A DNA stretch of 64,000 nucleotides, taken from positions 1,308,501 to 1,372,500 of the forward strand of contig WPIO01000079.1 in the NCBI GenBank assembly GCA_009760855.2, given 5' to 3'. The DNA is from Cristatella mucedo. Lineage: Eukaryota > Bryozoa > Phylactolaemata > Cristatellidae. A program made the translations under genes and the position numbers. Under the pieces are notes generated by a model. It worked only from the letters and a program-made list of their open reading frames with translations. It was not told the DNA's origin and searched no databases. Each line of letters opens with the position of its first letter. Positions within the stretch are counted from its first letter, which is position 1. Of the stretch, positions 44,789-55,549 are shown one piece after another.

Positions 44789-44920
44789 GTGATTAGGAAG
44801 CTCGCCGCAACCACTGTCTGGCCGAGGTCTTGGGCTCGAGCCCCGCGGCATATGCGAAGCGTCTGAATAGAGGTTAGTTTCTTTTAGGTCGCCCTGCAAA
44901 TGAATTATATTCTTATTATT
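44789..44920 (+). mobile_element. SINE-2 nested in LINE-A
   Basis: GGGCTCGAGCCCCGCGGCAT and GAATAGAGGTTAGTTTCTTT, then ACAAATGAATTATA-like GCAAATGAATTATATTC. The A-box side is shortened. Confidence 0.88.
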
Positions 44921-45334
44921 AAGAATAGCATGGTTCGGGGTGACATGCACAGGGTCAGCATGCAAGTGCGATTTGTGGCAGCATGCACAGTGTCAGCACG
45001 CATAAGCATAAAAAGGACAAATCACAGGGAACCACTAAATGCTGTGATAAATAGATAGACATTAATATGCGCTTTCTAGATGATGTATAGAATGCATTAA
45101 ATGATTGGTGGTAACATCCGAAAGCAGCATGCGCAGAGTGAGCAGGTGCACGCAGCACGAAAGATGAATTATACATAAAATTAATATGAATTATACATAG
45201 GGAACAACCAAATGCTTTACTAAAAAGGAGCGTTTTAAGCTTATTTTTAAACGTGGACACGTCAGGGGATGTCGTGACGAAAGCCGAGAGTGAGTTCCAA
45301 GCTTTGGGAGCATACTAACTAAAGGCATGGTCTA
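44921..45334 (-). mobile_element. LINE-A continued, with an A3 element inside, minus strand
   Basis: The main LINE-A 3' UTR continues to about 45050. Then A3-type sequence (GCGCTTTCTAGATGATGTAT, ATGATTGGTGGTAACATCC) runs to about 45240. LINE-A C-terminal codons follow to GGTCTACAAAG. The A3 piece is a nested insertion. Confidence 0.75.
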
Positions 45335-45770
45335 CAAAGCGTGATATTACTCATCAAGAACTTAAAAACACACCTATTTAGGACAGCATTTAGTGGGTCC
45401 CTGTGATTCGTCCTTCATGTGCTCATGCGTGCTGACACTGTGCATGCTGCCACTAACCACATTTGCATGCTGACCCTGTGCACGTCACCACCAACCATGT
45501 TATTCATGTTGTTTACCAAGCATGATATTACTCACCATTAAATCGCGTTTCCCTTTGCAGCAAATCTAAAGCGCCTAGAAAGAGATTGAGTTCTCTGAGG
45601 GCGCTTTATCAAGTGCATTATTATTATTATCAAGTGCATTAATATTATCAAGTGCATTATGATTATCATTCAATTGCATTTCTCTTTGCAGCAAATGTAA
45701 AGCGCCTAGAGAGAGAGATTGAGTTCTCTGAGGGCGCTTTATCAAGTGCATAATTATTACTATTATTATT
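45335..45770 (+). mobile_element. Two tandem LINE-A 3' ends nested in minus-strand LINE-A
   Basis: The first (to about 45660) ends with ATT repeats and two extra TCAAGTGCATTA units. The second (45665-45770) restarts at ATTTCTCTTTGCAGCAAATG. The host sequence is duplicated: TACAAAG just before 45340 and again at about 45769-45775. The pair behaves as one insertion. Confidence 0.9.
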
Positions 45771-45892
45771 ACAAAGAATTTGAAGTTTGTACGAGGTATA
45801 GGTAAACAGTAAGATTCCGAAAAGCGGGTGGTACGATCTTAGCCTGGCACGGCAGTGGATTTGATAGGTAGGCTGGAGCCGAAGAATGAAGG
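45771..45892 (-). mobile_element. LINE-A remainder, minus strand
   Basis: AAAGAATTTGAAGTTTGTAC and the following codons continue the interrupted minus-strand copy to GAATGAAGG. Confidence 0.85.
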
Positions 45893-46184
45893 TAGCGCTT
45901 GTACCGGTGTCAATATCAGCCGCCGCTCGCGACGAATACTAGCGATTCTTGAACTTTGTATCGCGGCTAGCCAATCGTAGGCACTGCACCCATGCACGAA
46001 GGTACGCCGACCGTATCAAGAACGCATCAGAGACGAATAGCTCCTACACCTTAGCATAACAATTACGTATTCATTTGTATACAAGTCAATTTGACCGCAA
46101 AGGAGCATTAAGACGTTAAACGGGGGCCGCACGTACAGGAAGCTAATAAGCGTTAGCCAATTTAGCATCCTAATTTAAACGGCA
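45893..46184 (+). repeat. Chimeric repeat head, copy 1
   Basis: The block GTCAATTTGACCGCAAAGG through CGTTAGCCAATTTAGCATCC (46084-46170) matches 53610-53700. Looser matches (TAGCGCT..GCCGGTG, GCTAGCCA.TCGTAGGC) extend to the start. It is joined to LINE-A at exactly the same LINE position as in the second copy. Confidence 0.8.
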
Positions 46185-46570
46185 GCAGACGACCTCAAAT
46201 CCTTTGGAGACCGTGCCTCTAGTTCGTATGCTCTCAAAGGATGGAACTCACTACCGACTTCCGTCACGACATCCCCTGACTTGACTACGTTTATAAGAAA
46301 TTCAAAACGCACCTATTTATGACAGTATTTAGCGGTTCCCTGCGATTCGTCCTTTACGTGCTTATGCGTGCTGACGCTATTGCACACTGCCACTAACCAC
46401 GCTTGTATTCTGACCCTGTGTATGTCAACCCTAACCATGTTATTCATGTTTATCAAGCATGATAATACTCACCATTTAATCGCGTTTCCCTTTGCAGCAA
46501 ATGTAAAGCGCATAGAAAGAGATTGGGTTCTCTGAGGGGGCTTTATCAAGTGTATTATTACGATTATTAT
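46185..46570 (+). mobile_element. LINE-A 3' part attached to the chimeric head, copy 1
   Basis: Starts at the codons for LKSFGDRASSSYAL, runs through the 3' UTR and ends in ATT-like repeats (ATTATTACGATTATTATT). Confidence 0.92.
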
Positions 46571-47154
46571 TATCTCTTCAAAAAGTGTGTGGTGGAGACG
46601 GTAAATTACCACATTGACTAGGAAAACTCTCCTTGAATTATGAAAATCCATCGACTGTTAGCGGGTTCAGGATTAGCGGGTTCGGGAAAAGAATCCAGCT
46701 TTGCTGTTCATCTTAGCCGGGATAGTGATAAATTACAAGTGAAATCACTGCTGAAGATACATAATAGCGCACAATAGCAGTAGTTTTGATTTAAAAAAGA
46801 ATGAGTCTAAAAGTGGGAGTATATTATTTCGGCCTCAAGCTGCCTCTTTTTGGCTTGTCGTGCACTATTCTAAAGTTTGGCAGAAATGAGTAACCGATCA
46901 CTTAACTTACGTTCTTGTGACACATCTCTCATAAAATGTTCGATTTAATTCCGTCTATGGACTATTCCCACTAAATTTGAAAGAAAAAAATTAACCCCAA
47001 AATCAGCTACCGAGAGATTTGACTTAAAGACTAGTTTTTGGATACCGTAATTGTAACCATGATTCGAACACAACGAAATCTATACTTGCTGCTGCAGACA
47101 CGTGTAAGTTTTCAAGTTTTTTATTGCTTGCAGGATGCATCAATTAAGTTGAGT

Positions 47155-47345
47155 CGCCATCAATCCTGGTGAGCCGTGATGGCAAACTAGGTAAGGCAGT
47201 TGCTTTCACGACCTCGGTACCGAGGTCGTGGGTTCGATTCCTGCCGTTGGCGATCCTGTATCGCCGCTGCAAGCGGCGGTGATAGCCGTAAAGACTCTTC
47301 TGTCGCTATACAAAAAGAGGCTGTTTAATCAGCTAAGATTTGTTA
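47155..47345 (+). mobile_element. SINE-1, reference copy
   Basis: Best-preserved copy. Head TGAGCCGTGATGGCAAACTA (box A region) is followed by a perfect 24-base palindrome with arms CACGACCTCGGT (47207-47230), box B GGGTTCGATTCCTG, then a body with a second hairpin (CGCCGCTGCAAGCGGCGG), ATAGCCGTAAAGACTC and the end GAGGCTGTTTAATCAGC. Tail of TTATT. It is a tRNA-derived Pol III element of about 170 bases with no protein. Its 3' end does not match either LINE in the window. Confidence 0.96.
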
Positions 47346-47423
47346 TTATTATTATCCTAAATTTCTCACATGACCCCTCTTCTGCGACACAAGTTTTCGT
47401 AACCATCGTCGTGCCCAGGCATA

Positions 47424-47497
47424 ATAACAATAATAATAATAATAATGCACTTGATAAAGCGCCCTCAGAGAACTTAATCTCTCTCTAGGCGCTTTAT
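47424..47497 (-). mobile_element. LINE-A tail, minus strand
   Basis: AAT repeats, then TTGATAAAGCGCCCTCAGAG to TCTCTAGGCGCTTTAT. 74 bases, inserted in duplicated block copy 2. Confidence 0.95.
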
Positions 47498-47814
47498 AGT
47501 AAAATCTAACTATAAATTGCATCGGCCGAGTGATGGAGTTCTTTCCTTGCTCTTTCTCAGTTTTCACTACTTATTTGAAGTGGTTGGAAGGTAAATTTAT
47601 CACAAATATTCCGTAAGCCTTTAGTGAAACATTCAGTATTGATGGTAAGAATGTTACTCGATTATTTAGGACGTGAAAAATGTCAGTAGGTTACTTTATA
47701 ATAATAAAAATCATCTTGAGAATAAATCATTTTTGAATTAAAATTTTTATTAATAATGAAGTTCATTTAACTACGCGTGAAGAAATACCGTACAATGATA
47801 AACATTGCTCCCCG

Positions 47815-50800
47815 CGCTCGAGAGTGCCCTTGGGCGAGCGACTCCTAGCGTGGTGTGGACCTTTACCTGATTTCTCCACGATACCTTCGGATATTCCGCT
47901 GCTATCTTCACTATTGTGACTATTTATGAGCTGTCCTCGGATATGCTACACAAAACAGGACCTGCTTAGCATAAGGTGAGATGTCGTCATCGGTCGATAC
48001 CTACCGGCGGGCCTTCTTCGGCGGGTCAGGGAGAACCTTCCTGCATCCTGCGTTCACCCTTTCAACAGCTCGGCTATCAAACCCTACGACCCGTAAGTTT
48101 AAAGCGCTGCATAGTACTCGTTGTGGTAGTAGCCCACCTGTCGTGGCCCAGCACATTGTGAAACGTCGATCGGCGGCCGTTAAAAAGGTCCAATTCAAAT
48201 TCGAAGGGCCGGATACACGCCGACGTGAATACAAGCCACTTCATCGCCGTCGCCCAGTTGTTGGACAGCATCTTAAACTCCGCCTACTAAATGACCGCTC
48301 GCTAAAAACCAAGGGGTTACTTATCAGCGATCAGGTGGTCCAGGAAAAGCTAGATGCATTTCTGCTTACCGAAACTTGGATGACGCCTTGTTTTAGTAGC
48401 TGTACTTCTGAGAACACTCCACTCGGGTTCTCATTCTATCAGGCCCTGCGTCCTGACAAGGTTAGTAGCGGGGTTGCAATTGTGGTTCGCCAATCGTGAG
48501 GCTATAAGATGTGCAGTTTTTTGCATGGGCCATCGTTTGAATCGGTTGCAATGAGGTCTTCATCAAAGACAATGCCTCTCACTGTTGTGGTATACCGGCC
48601 TCCTTCTGGCTATCTAAACTTGTTTAACGAGGGGTTTTCAGAGCTCCTCGCTAAAATATTTGCGTGTGACAGGCCGTTACTGATTATAGGAGACTTCAAT
48701 ATTCATGCTGACAACGCTATCAACAGCCAAGTCCGCTCATTTCTTGACTGTCTGGAGACTTTTGGTTTGGTCCAACACGTTGATCATACCACCCACGTCA
48801 GTGGGCATATTCTAGATCTCGTCATCCCCAAGGATGTCCTCCCCACTGAACATGCGGTGTGCCCACTGACCCTCTCAGATCATTGTTCGATCTCGTTTAC
48901 TGCTCCTGCTCCCGCGTACGTACAGGGTAATGTCGAACTTATCAAGCGACTTAACGTGCAAAGCATTGATATAGGGAAATTTTTAAAATCTGCTTGTGGT
49001 GCAGGTCTTCTTGATCTGCATTCAGACTCGACCGGCAGCCTCGATACCCTCGCTGATGCTGTAAACATGACACGGTGTTCTTGACAAGCATGCTCTCGTT
49101 CATTCCATCCGTGTGTAACGTCGTGGAGATTCGTTTCAATTTACAAAAAACTCCTAAAGATGCGCCGGGTTAAGCGCAGGCTTGAACGTCGTTTCAAGAA
49201 ATCGGGGTCTGATGCAGATCTAGTCAATTTCAAAAACTTCCTCCGAGTTTACACCCGGAAGCTTAAAAAAGCCAGGGCTTCTTTTTTCATCAAAAAGCTG
49301 AAGTCCTGCCAGTCGGGCCCTAAGCGGATTTATAAGACAGTAAACCATTTACTGGCCAATGCAGAGACGTCTGACTCCCCAGATATTAAGGGCTCAACCG
49401 AAACGTTTTCAGCCTTCTTTACTGAAAATATTGTGCATATTAGTGCCTTCATAATTCCCCCTCCGACTAGAGCAATTGCGGAATCACAGCCTGTGACCTT
49501 CAGCAATTTGGCTACCTTGATAAGGTCTAGTAAAAAAGAGCTCTTCTCCCGAAGACCCTATACCACCATCTCTGTGGTCTTCACTAGCAGACCAACTTGG
49601 CCCTGTCATAACCGAGATGTATAATGCTTCTTTGGGAAAATGGGTCGTCCCCAAGTCCTTCAAATCGGCAATCGTTAGACCCATAACTTAAAAAGCCTGG
49701 ATTAGACACAGAGAGGTCCTAGAAAACTATCGCACAGTTTCCCTTCTTCCTTTCTTGTCAAAGATTCTTGAAAAAATTGTTGCTAAGCAGCTGGTTGAAG
49801 ATATTGAAAAGGATGAAATGTCAGAAACATTTCAATCAAAGATGTTCAAGAGGCAGAAATACACTGAAACTGCTCTTCTCCGTCTTAACGACGACATTAT
49901 ACGTGGCAACGACGACGGCAATGTCACTGCCCTAGCTCTGCTAGATCTGTCTGCAGCCTTCGACACCATTGATAACGATGTTCCACTCCAACGATTGAGA
50001 ACAACGATCGGTCTGGAAGACAAGGCACTGGCGTAATTCAAATCGTCCTTGTCTGATCGTGTGCAATCTGTGTCATGTGGTGGTCAGGTCTCACACACGA
50101 GACGGTTCACCGGTGGAGTCCCTCAAGGGTCTGTACTCGGTCACTTGCTGTTCCCTATTTATACTCAACCTCTGGGAAAAGTGATCAATGCCCATGGAAT
50201 AGGATATCACTTTTATGCTGACGATACTCAGCTGTATTTGTCATTCAAACCGTCATATTCTGCTGCAGCAACTGAGAAACTGAACGCATGTATTGCCGAC
50301 ATTCGATTCTGGATGTCGGAAAACTTCTTGAAATTAAATGACGGTAAAACTGAACAGCTGCTCATTGGACGCCACAAGCGTATGGCTGGCTTAAAAGGCT
50401 TTGCTCTTCTAATAGGTGATGCCATTGTGTGATCATCACGTGCTGGAAAATTAGGTGTCGTTTTTGACAGCTGCCTAAATTTTAAAAGCTTCATTCAGAA
50501 GGCTGCTTCTACAGCTAGCCATCACGTCCGATCCCTATCTAAGATAAGGGGCTGTCTTCCATAATGGCTTGCAAAAAATCCAACTAGCTCCTTAGTTGTG
50601 TCTCGGCTTGATTATTGTAGTTCCCTTTTGGCTGGGCTACCATAGAAAGCAACTAGGCCACTGCAGCTGACTATGAATAGGGCTGCAAGGCTAGTCTTCA
50701 AGTCCAAGAGGTTTGAGCACGTGTCTCATTGACTAAAAGAGATAGGATGGATGCCGGTTGAGCTACGGATACAGAGCAAAGTTCTTACGATGACCCACAA

Positions 50801-51240
50801 GGCCCGCCACGGCTTGGCTCCTTCGTACCTAGCTGAACTGCTGCACCAGTTTCAGCCTGTTCGTGCCCTCAGGTCCTGTGTGGGAAATAAATTAGCTGTT
50901 CCATTCCTCCGCTTATAGACGGTTGGCGACAGAAGCTTTAGCTCTGCCGGTCCTAGACTGTGGAACTCGCTTCCAAAATTTTTACGCACCGACAACTACT
51001 CTCCTGCTTCCGACTATGGCTCATTATTTGAGCTGCTATACTTTCATGCTACTCACTACCTCCACTGCTCTCCTGACTCTGCTATGCTTTCCACTTCCTC
51101 TTTGTTGCGTGAGACGAAGTCTGTTGGCAACCAAATGCGTACCGAAAGCCGCTTAGGCTGTGAGTGCGTTATAAAAAACTCTCCTGCGTAACACCCACAT
51201 GGTCTTTATGACTTTGTGGAGTTACTGACGGAGATGATTT
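47815..51240 (+). mobile_element. LINE-B, nearly full length but broken
   Basis: About 3.4 kb. In order: endonuclease start (LTETWMTP at 48368), VVVYRPPSGY, IIGDFNIHADN and SDHCSISF (apurinic-type endonuclease motifs); a basic linker (MRRVKRRLERRFKK); fingers (SKILEKIVAKQLVEDIEKDE, then LLDLSAAFDTID); palm (GVPQGSVLGHLLF, FYADDTQLYLSF); thumb; C-terminus HGLAPSYLAELL and 3' UTR ending in a doubled GAGTTACTGACGGA. Stops and frameshifts occur at about 48500, 49085, 49620, 50035 and 50430, so it is dead. CR1 group by motif order. An ORF1 could not be separated from the first frame. Confidence 0.93.
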
Positions 51241-51945
51241 GATGGAGTTACTGACGGATATACAAAACAATTCGCAAACCCTGGCATCAGAAACCACATC
51301 AAGCAAAGCATTTTAATGACAATAGCTAAATAATGATTGGGCAATCATACCTACTATCTTTTTGGATTTTCACTAGCATTTTTTGCTCATGCACCTAGCT
51401 ACAGGAGAATCCCCTGCAAGCTTAGAAGGTCCTTCAAGAAGGTCCTTCTAGAAGGGTCTTCGGGATTAATGAAAGAATATCCGTTCTTTGCTACCAGAAA
51501 GACAGCGTGAGTTTGGGTATGACTTTAGTAGATGACGCACGTATTAGATCAAGGAATTCTGCTGCGGACACGCTCAAGCATTTCAAGCTTATCCTGCAGA
51601 AAGTTGTAAATAGATATTTTGAAATGCTGCCAATGCAGAGCTGGCGCGAATTGACGCGATAACGATGACGCCGCACTCTACAGAGCGAACTTTGAATCAT
51701 GTCTGTCCGGGTAATGTCGTGACGTCAGTCAAAAGCAAGCTCGTGGCTTTTTTTTTAGCAACCACAGTCTTAACAATCAGATCTGCAACAAATATATGAA
51801 ACAGTCAATCGCTTGCGTTAAAACTCGGAGCGGTCTTGCCATCTGGATATTAATCTTTCTGACCGATATGTTTTCCGAAAACTTCGTCGACAAGCGTCCG
51901 CATAGCCGTGCCGCCGCAATGCCACCTTAGAATAAAGGAAGCAAG
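51241..51945. other. Unassigned stretch
   Basis: A run AAGGTCCTTCTAGAAGG is partly self-complementary at about 51440. GGGATTAATGAAAGAATATC at 51463 is shared with 40819. No exon. Confidence 0.45.
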
Positions 51946-52112
51946 TGCATGGCATTTGTGTGGCACCCTAAGAAAGCTAAATAGCCAATCAGGCGCCGCA
52001 CTTGTGCCACGGGGTTCGAGCCCTCGACCTCGGTCATCTAATACATTCATCTTTACCTTGGTCATTATGGGCGCGCACCTTAGCCACTGGGTCAAACCAG
52101 AACGGCGCTTAT
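51946..52112 (-). mobile_element. SINE-2, minus strand
   Basis: Tail (GGCACCCTAAGAAAGC), AGGCGCCGCACTTGTGCC, B-box complement GGGTTCGAGCCC and head complement CACTGGGTCAAACCAGAACG. Confidence 0.9.
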
Positions 52113-52264
52113 TCATCTCAAGTTAGCTCACACCGCTACGTCCTAAACGACATTTGGTTTTCGCTCGAAAAATGAACATAAATTTGCGTGGCCCCCATTC
52201 GCTGTGGATTCGCTCACACTGTGTGTTTGATTTACTTTCTCTCTCTGTACCCTTGCTTCACTCG

Positions 52265-52590
52265 CGACTTTCGTCACGACATCACCTGACTTGATCATAT
52301 TTAAAAAGAAATTAAAAAACGCGCCTACTTACGACAGCATTTAGTGCGTCCCTTTGATTCGTCCTTTACATGCTTATGCGTGCTGACACTGTTGCATGCT
52401 GCACTAACCACTCTTGCATGCTGACCCTGTGCATGTCAACCTTAACCTTGTTAGTCATGTTGTTTATCGAGCATGCTACCACTCACCATTCGATCGTGTT
52501 TCCTTTGTAGCAAATGTAAAGCGCTTAGGAGGAGATTGAGTTCTCTGATGGCGTTTTATAGTGTATTTATTATTATCATTCTCACTCGGT
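52265..52590 (+). mobile_element. LINE-A 3' fragment
   Basis: TTTCGTCACGACATCACCTG codons, the LKKKL-type stretch, 3' UTR (GCATGCTGACCCTGTGCATG) and a short TATTATT tail. Confidence 0.92.
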
Positions 52591-53534
52591 AGGCGGGAGC
52601 AGTTACGTACGGAGCAATGGGAAGTCTCCGCCAGTGAAGCGGCGACGTGCGGACGGAGCCGAGGAGTTTCGCGCGCATCGTCGCCGGCGGAGCGGAGCGA
52701 AATGCTGCCAATCGAAATGAACTTTGCACTCAGTCCCCCCCCTAGCAATCCTGCGCCTGCCATTAGCGAACGCCGTCCGCCTGCGACCGCCGCTCGCCGA
52801 AGCTATTTCTGAAAATCCCATCGTAGGGCCTCGGTGCGCCCAGGGCGGGGGCCCCGGGGGAGGGACAGCGCCTCCAGGCTCACGGCCCTCATCTAAGCTC
52901 ATTGGCGCCGCGGGCGTAGCGCTCGACTCGCTCGCCGGGCAGCTAGAGCTGACTTCGCTGCCCCCCCCGCCTATTGGCAGCTGGATGCAGCTTCGCCGCC
53001 CCCCCCGCCTATTAGCTGCCTCATTGAGCGCCAGCCAATAGGACGAGTCGCCAGCCGAATGCGGCTGTAATAGCTGGCGGCCCGCCTTCCTAGGCCGCCG
53101 TTAGCGCCCCCCACAGCGCACGATCCTCGCGAGCCCCCTCGCTGACGCCGAGACACGTCTCGTAGAATATCGCTCCATCTTGGCCAGCCGCCGCCGACGA
53201 CGACGACGACGGCTTCGGGAATGGCTCCAGTACCGCTCTGGCTTCTGCTGGCAGGTCAGTCAGCTGATGCGGCCGCACTCACCGAGAACGCGGCGTGGCG
53301 GCGTCGGCGTCCGGTCAGCGCTGGGCTGCCGACGCCCACTAGCGCTCGCGCCGGTGCTACTACTCACAGCCCCCCTCCGCGCGCGCGGCGGCTGTTGGCG
53401 CTGACGCTCGAGCCCCGTATCGCTGTGCTAGCCACTCGTAGGCGGCGGCGCTGCGCCGATGCGCGCGACCCGGTGCGCCAATAGCAGCGAGAACGCGCCA
53501 GCGATGAAGAGCGCCCCAAACGTAGCATTATGAG
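52591..53534. promoter_or_regulatory. CpG-rich island with CCAAT boxes
   Basis: About 900 bases of strongly GC- and CpG-rich DNA. Inverted CCAAT words occur at about 52974 (CCTATTGGC), 53033 (GCCAATAGG) and 53476 (GCCAATAGC). A near-repeat (CCCCCCCCGCCTATT) appears twice at 52962-53016. Open frames of 60-105 codons on both strands reflect base composition. It could be a promoter region; no gene was identified to go with it. Its right part overlaps the second chimeric-repeat head. Confidence 0.4.
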
Positions 53535-53606
53535 TCCGTATCCATTTCCGTATCCGTATTCCGTATTCCGTATTCCGTATTCCGTATTTCCGTATCCATT
53601 TCGTAG
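53535..53606. repeat. (TTCCGTA)n minisatellite
   Basis: TTCCGTA units with TATCC variants, about ten repeats. It sits inside the chimeric repeat head and is absent from copy 1. Confidence 0.93.
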
Positions 53607-53719
53607 GCGAGTCAATTTGACAGCAATGGAGCGTCAGGACGTTTAACGGCGGCCGTACGTACAGAGAGTAAATAAACGTTAGCCAGTTTAGCACTGTAAT
53701 TTATATAGCGGCAGACAAT
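53607..53719 (+). repeat. Chimeric repeat head, copy 2 (most conserved part)
   Basis: GTCAATTTGACAGCAATGG to CGTTAGCCAGTTTAGCACTG parallels copy 1. Weaker homology continues to about 53340. Confidence 0.85.
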
Positions 53720-54105
53720 CTCACATCCTCTGGAGACCGCGCCTTCAGCTCGTATGCTCCCAAAGCCTGGAACTCACTCCCTACCTGCATCACGACATCT
53801 CCTAGCTTTTCCACATTTTAAAAGAAAAGAATTGCATCTATTATCAAAGCATTTAGTGGATTCCTGTGATTCGTCGTCCATGTGTTAACGCCTGCTGACA
53901 CTGTTGCATACTGCCACTAATCACACTTGCGTTCTGACCGTGTGCATACTATCCTAACCATGTTATTCGTGTTGTTTATTTAGCATGCGAACTAACTACT
54001 AAATACTAACCATTCGATCGTGCTTCCTTTGCAGCAATTGCAAGCGCCTAGAAAGATATTGAGTTCTCTGAGGGCGCTTTATCAATCTATTATCATTATT
54101 CTTAT
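53720..54105 (+). mobile_element. LINE-A 3' part attached to the chimeric head, copy 2
   Basis: Starts at the SGDRAFSSYAPKAWNSLP codons, the same junction as copy 1, and runs to the tail (CTTTATCAATCTATTATCATT). Confidence 0.92.
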
Positions 54106-54112
54106 GAACCTC

Positions 54113-54330
54113 CGCTATCACCGGTGCTTGCAGTGCACGATAGGGAATCGCCCACTTTAGGACTCGAACCCACGACCCGGGTCGTGAAGAGCAAGCACCG
54201 TACGTACGCTTCTGTGAGAAGCCGTGACCTAGACTAGCGGCCCCGAGACATAGATCTCAAATCAGCTCAAATGCCAATGAAGAGTACGAAATCGCTAACG
54301 ACTGTATATCTCATGTCACCGGCCGTTAGA
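54113..54330 (-). repeat. SINE-1 variant with extra 5' segment, minus strand
   Basis: Reverse complement of 44440-44640. The SINE-1-like part (CGAACCCACGACCCGGGTCGTGAAG) is at 54113-54215. The extra segment (CCGAGACATAG, CTCAAATCAGCTCAAATGCC) follows. A remnant of the extra segment recurs at 62945-63000. Confidence 0.8.
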
Positions 54331-54689
54331 AGGCATCGCCGTGGATCCTAGTATAATCGATTCCTAGCCGCTACAAGTCAGAAACCGCGAACAGTGATCA
54401 TCAATCATAATCTGACCAATTCTTCTCACGCTGCCGTTCCAGCGCTTCAGCGCTTCTAAGCGTCGAGTTCGCTGGGCGTTTGACTCCATCAGGCGCCGGG
54501 AGGGGACGGCGTTGAAAGATGTCAGGGGGCGCAAAGAATTAACTTCCGCTACCAAACTCTTCGCTCTCTCTGGCTAGCGGTTTTTGATTTACACGTCATC
54601 ATCCTCGTCGTCACGCATTGCGGGTGGCCGTGCAGATTGTCAATTGTGCACGATCCTAGACATGCACGATCAACGGCTCTCATGACTCG
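54331..54689. other. Unassigned stretch
   Basis: Nothing recognised. Confidence 0.5.
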
Positions 54690-54875
54690 GCTACGCTTCT
54701 CACTTTCTCTTTGTTGCGTGAGACGAAGTCCGTTGGCTGCCGAATGCGTACCGAAAGCCGCTTAGGCTGCGAGTGGGCTGTGCAAAACTGTCCTGCGTAA
54801 CACCCACACAGTCTTTATGGCTGTGTGGAGTAACAGACGGAGATACATTACGTTACATTATATTACACGATAGTT
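54690..54875 (+). mobile_element. LINE-B 3' end
   Basis: Codons for the C-terminus (LLRETKSVGCRMRTES-like), TAA in TGCGTAACACCCAC, then AGACGGAGATACATTACG with a TTACA repeat tail. Confidence 0.93.
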
Positions 54876-55549
54876 AATGAACTGCTTAACATGATTCGAT
54901 GCGCGATTTCCTGCTTAATGTTCCCAAAGGTTTGGATATGGTTGCGCAGTGACGTTTGCTATCCTGTTGCCGACTTTCTAAGCATCCTGTCCATCAGTCT
55001 CGAGTTGCTCCTTTCCGGTGACGCACTTCCTCGATTGCTTTCCTGACTCAGCTGCGATTCTCATCTTCTTTTCTTGGCGTGCAATTTTAATGACCGCGCA
55101 ATCCTAGATAGCTCGTACAGCAGCCCCGAGTACGCAGCAACGCGAAAAGGCCTGAAGCGCTCGGTAAGCTAACGCTAACGGCACTGCGCTCGACATATGC
55201 AGGAAGCGCTTGCAGTAACGGCGTCTTAGAGGAAGAATTCAATAAATCGCCTCTGGGTTAAGTCTGAGACGGCAGGCGACATCTGACCGTTTCCTTCGCT
55301 AAAATTACGGCAGCTGGAGTTCCGCACCAGGACTCACAGTCGGGAGAGTGCCTCATATAGTGGCTAGGTCGTAGGTCGTATACTTATTTCGTTTATGGAC
55401 AGTCATACATTGCGCTGCTCACAAGCCTCGTCCTATCGCGTTTATTTCAGCAGCGGCTCTCAGTTGAAGGTCACCGGCCAAGCTCACAGCTCGTAATTGA
55501 AGCTCGGCTTCAAAGCTCGTAGCTCGTAATAGCAGGGCATTTCAAGATG
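54876..55549. other. Unassigned stretch
   Basis: No repeat or exon recognised. AGCTCGTAAT-type words repeat at about 55487-55530. Confidence 0.45.

Larger units (their letters stand above)
46571..47812 (+). repeat. Duplicated block, copy 2, with two later insertions
   Basis: Homologous to 42789-43805 apart from a SINE-1 at 47155-47345 and a LINE-A tail at 47424-47497. Copy 1 is uninterrupted at the second of these sites (CCCAGGCATAGTAAAAT), so the insertion happened after the duplication. At the SINE-1 site the copies agree up to GAGTCGCCAT on the left. Confidence 0.9.

Noticed and set aside
52591-53500. Frames of 60-105 codons on both strands of the CpG island
   Set aside because: Mutually overlapping, without domains or splice support.
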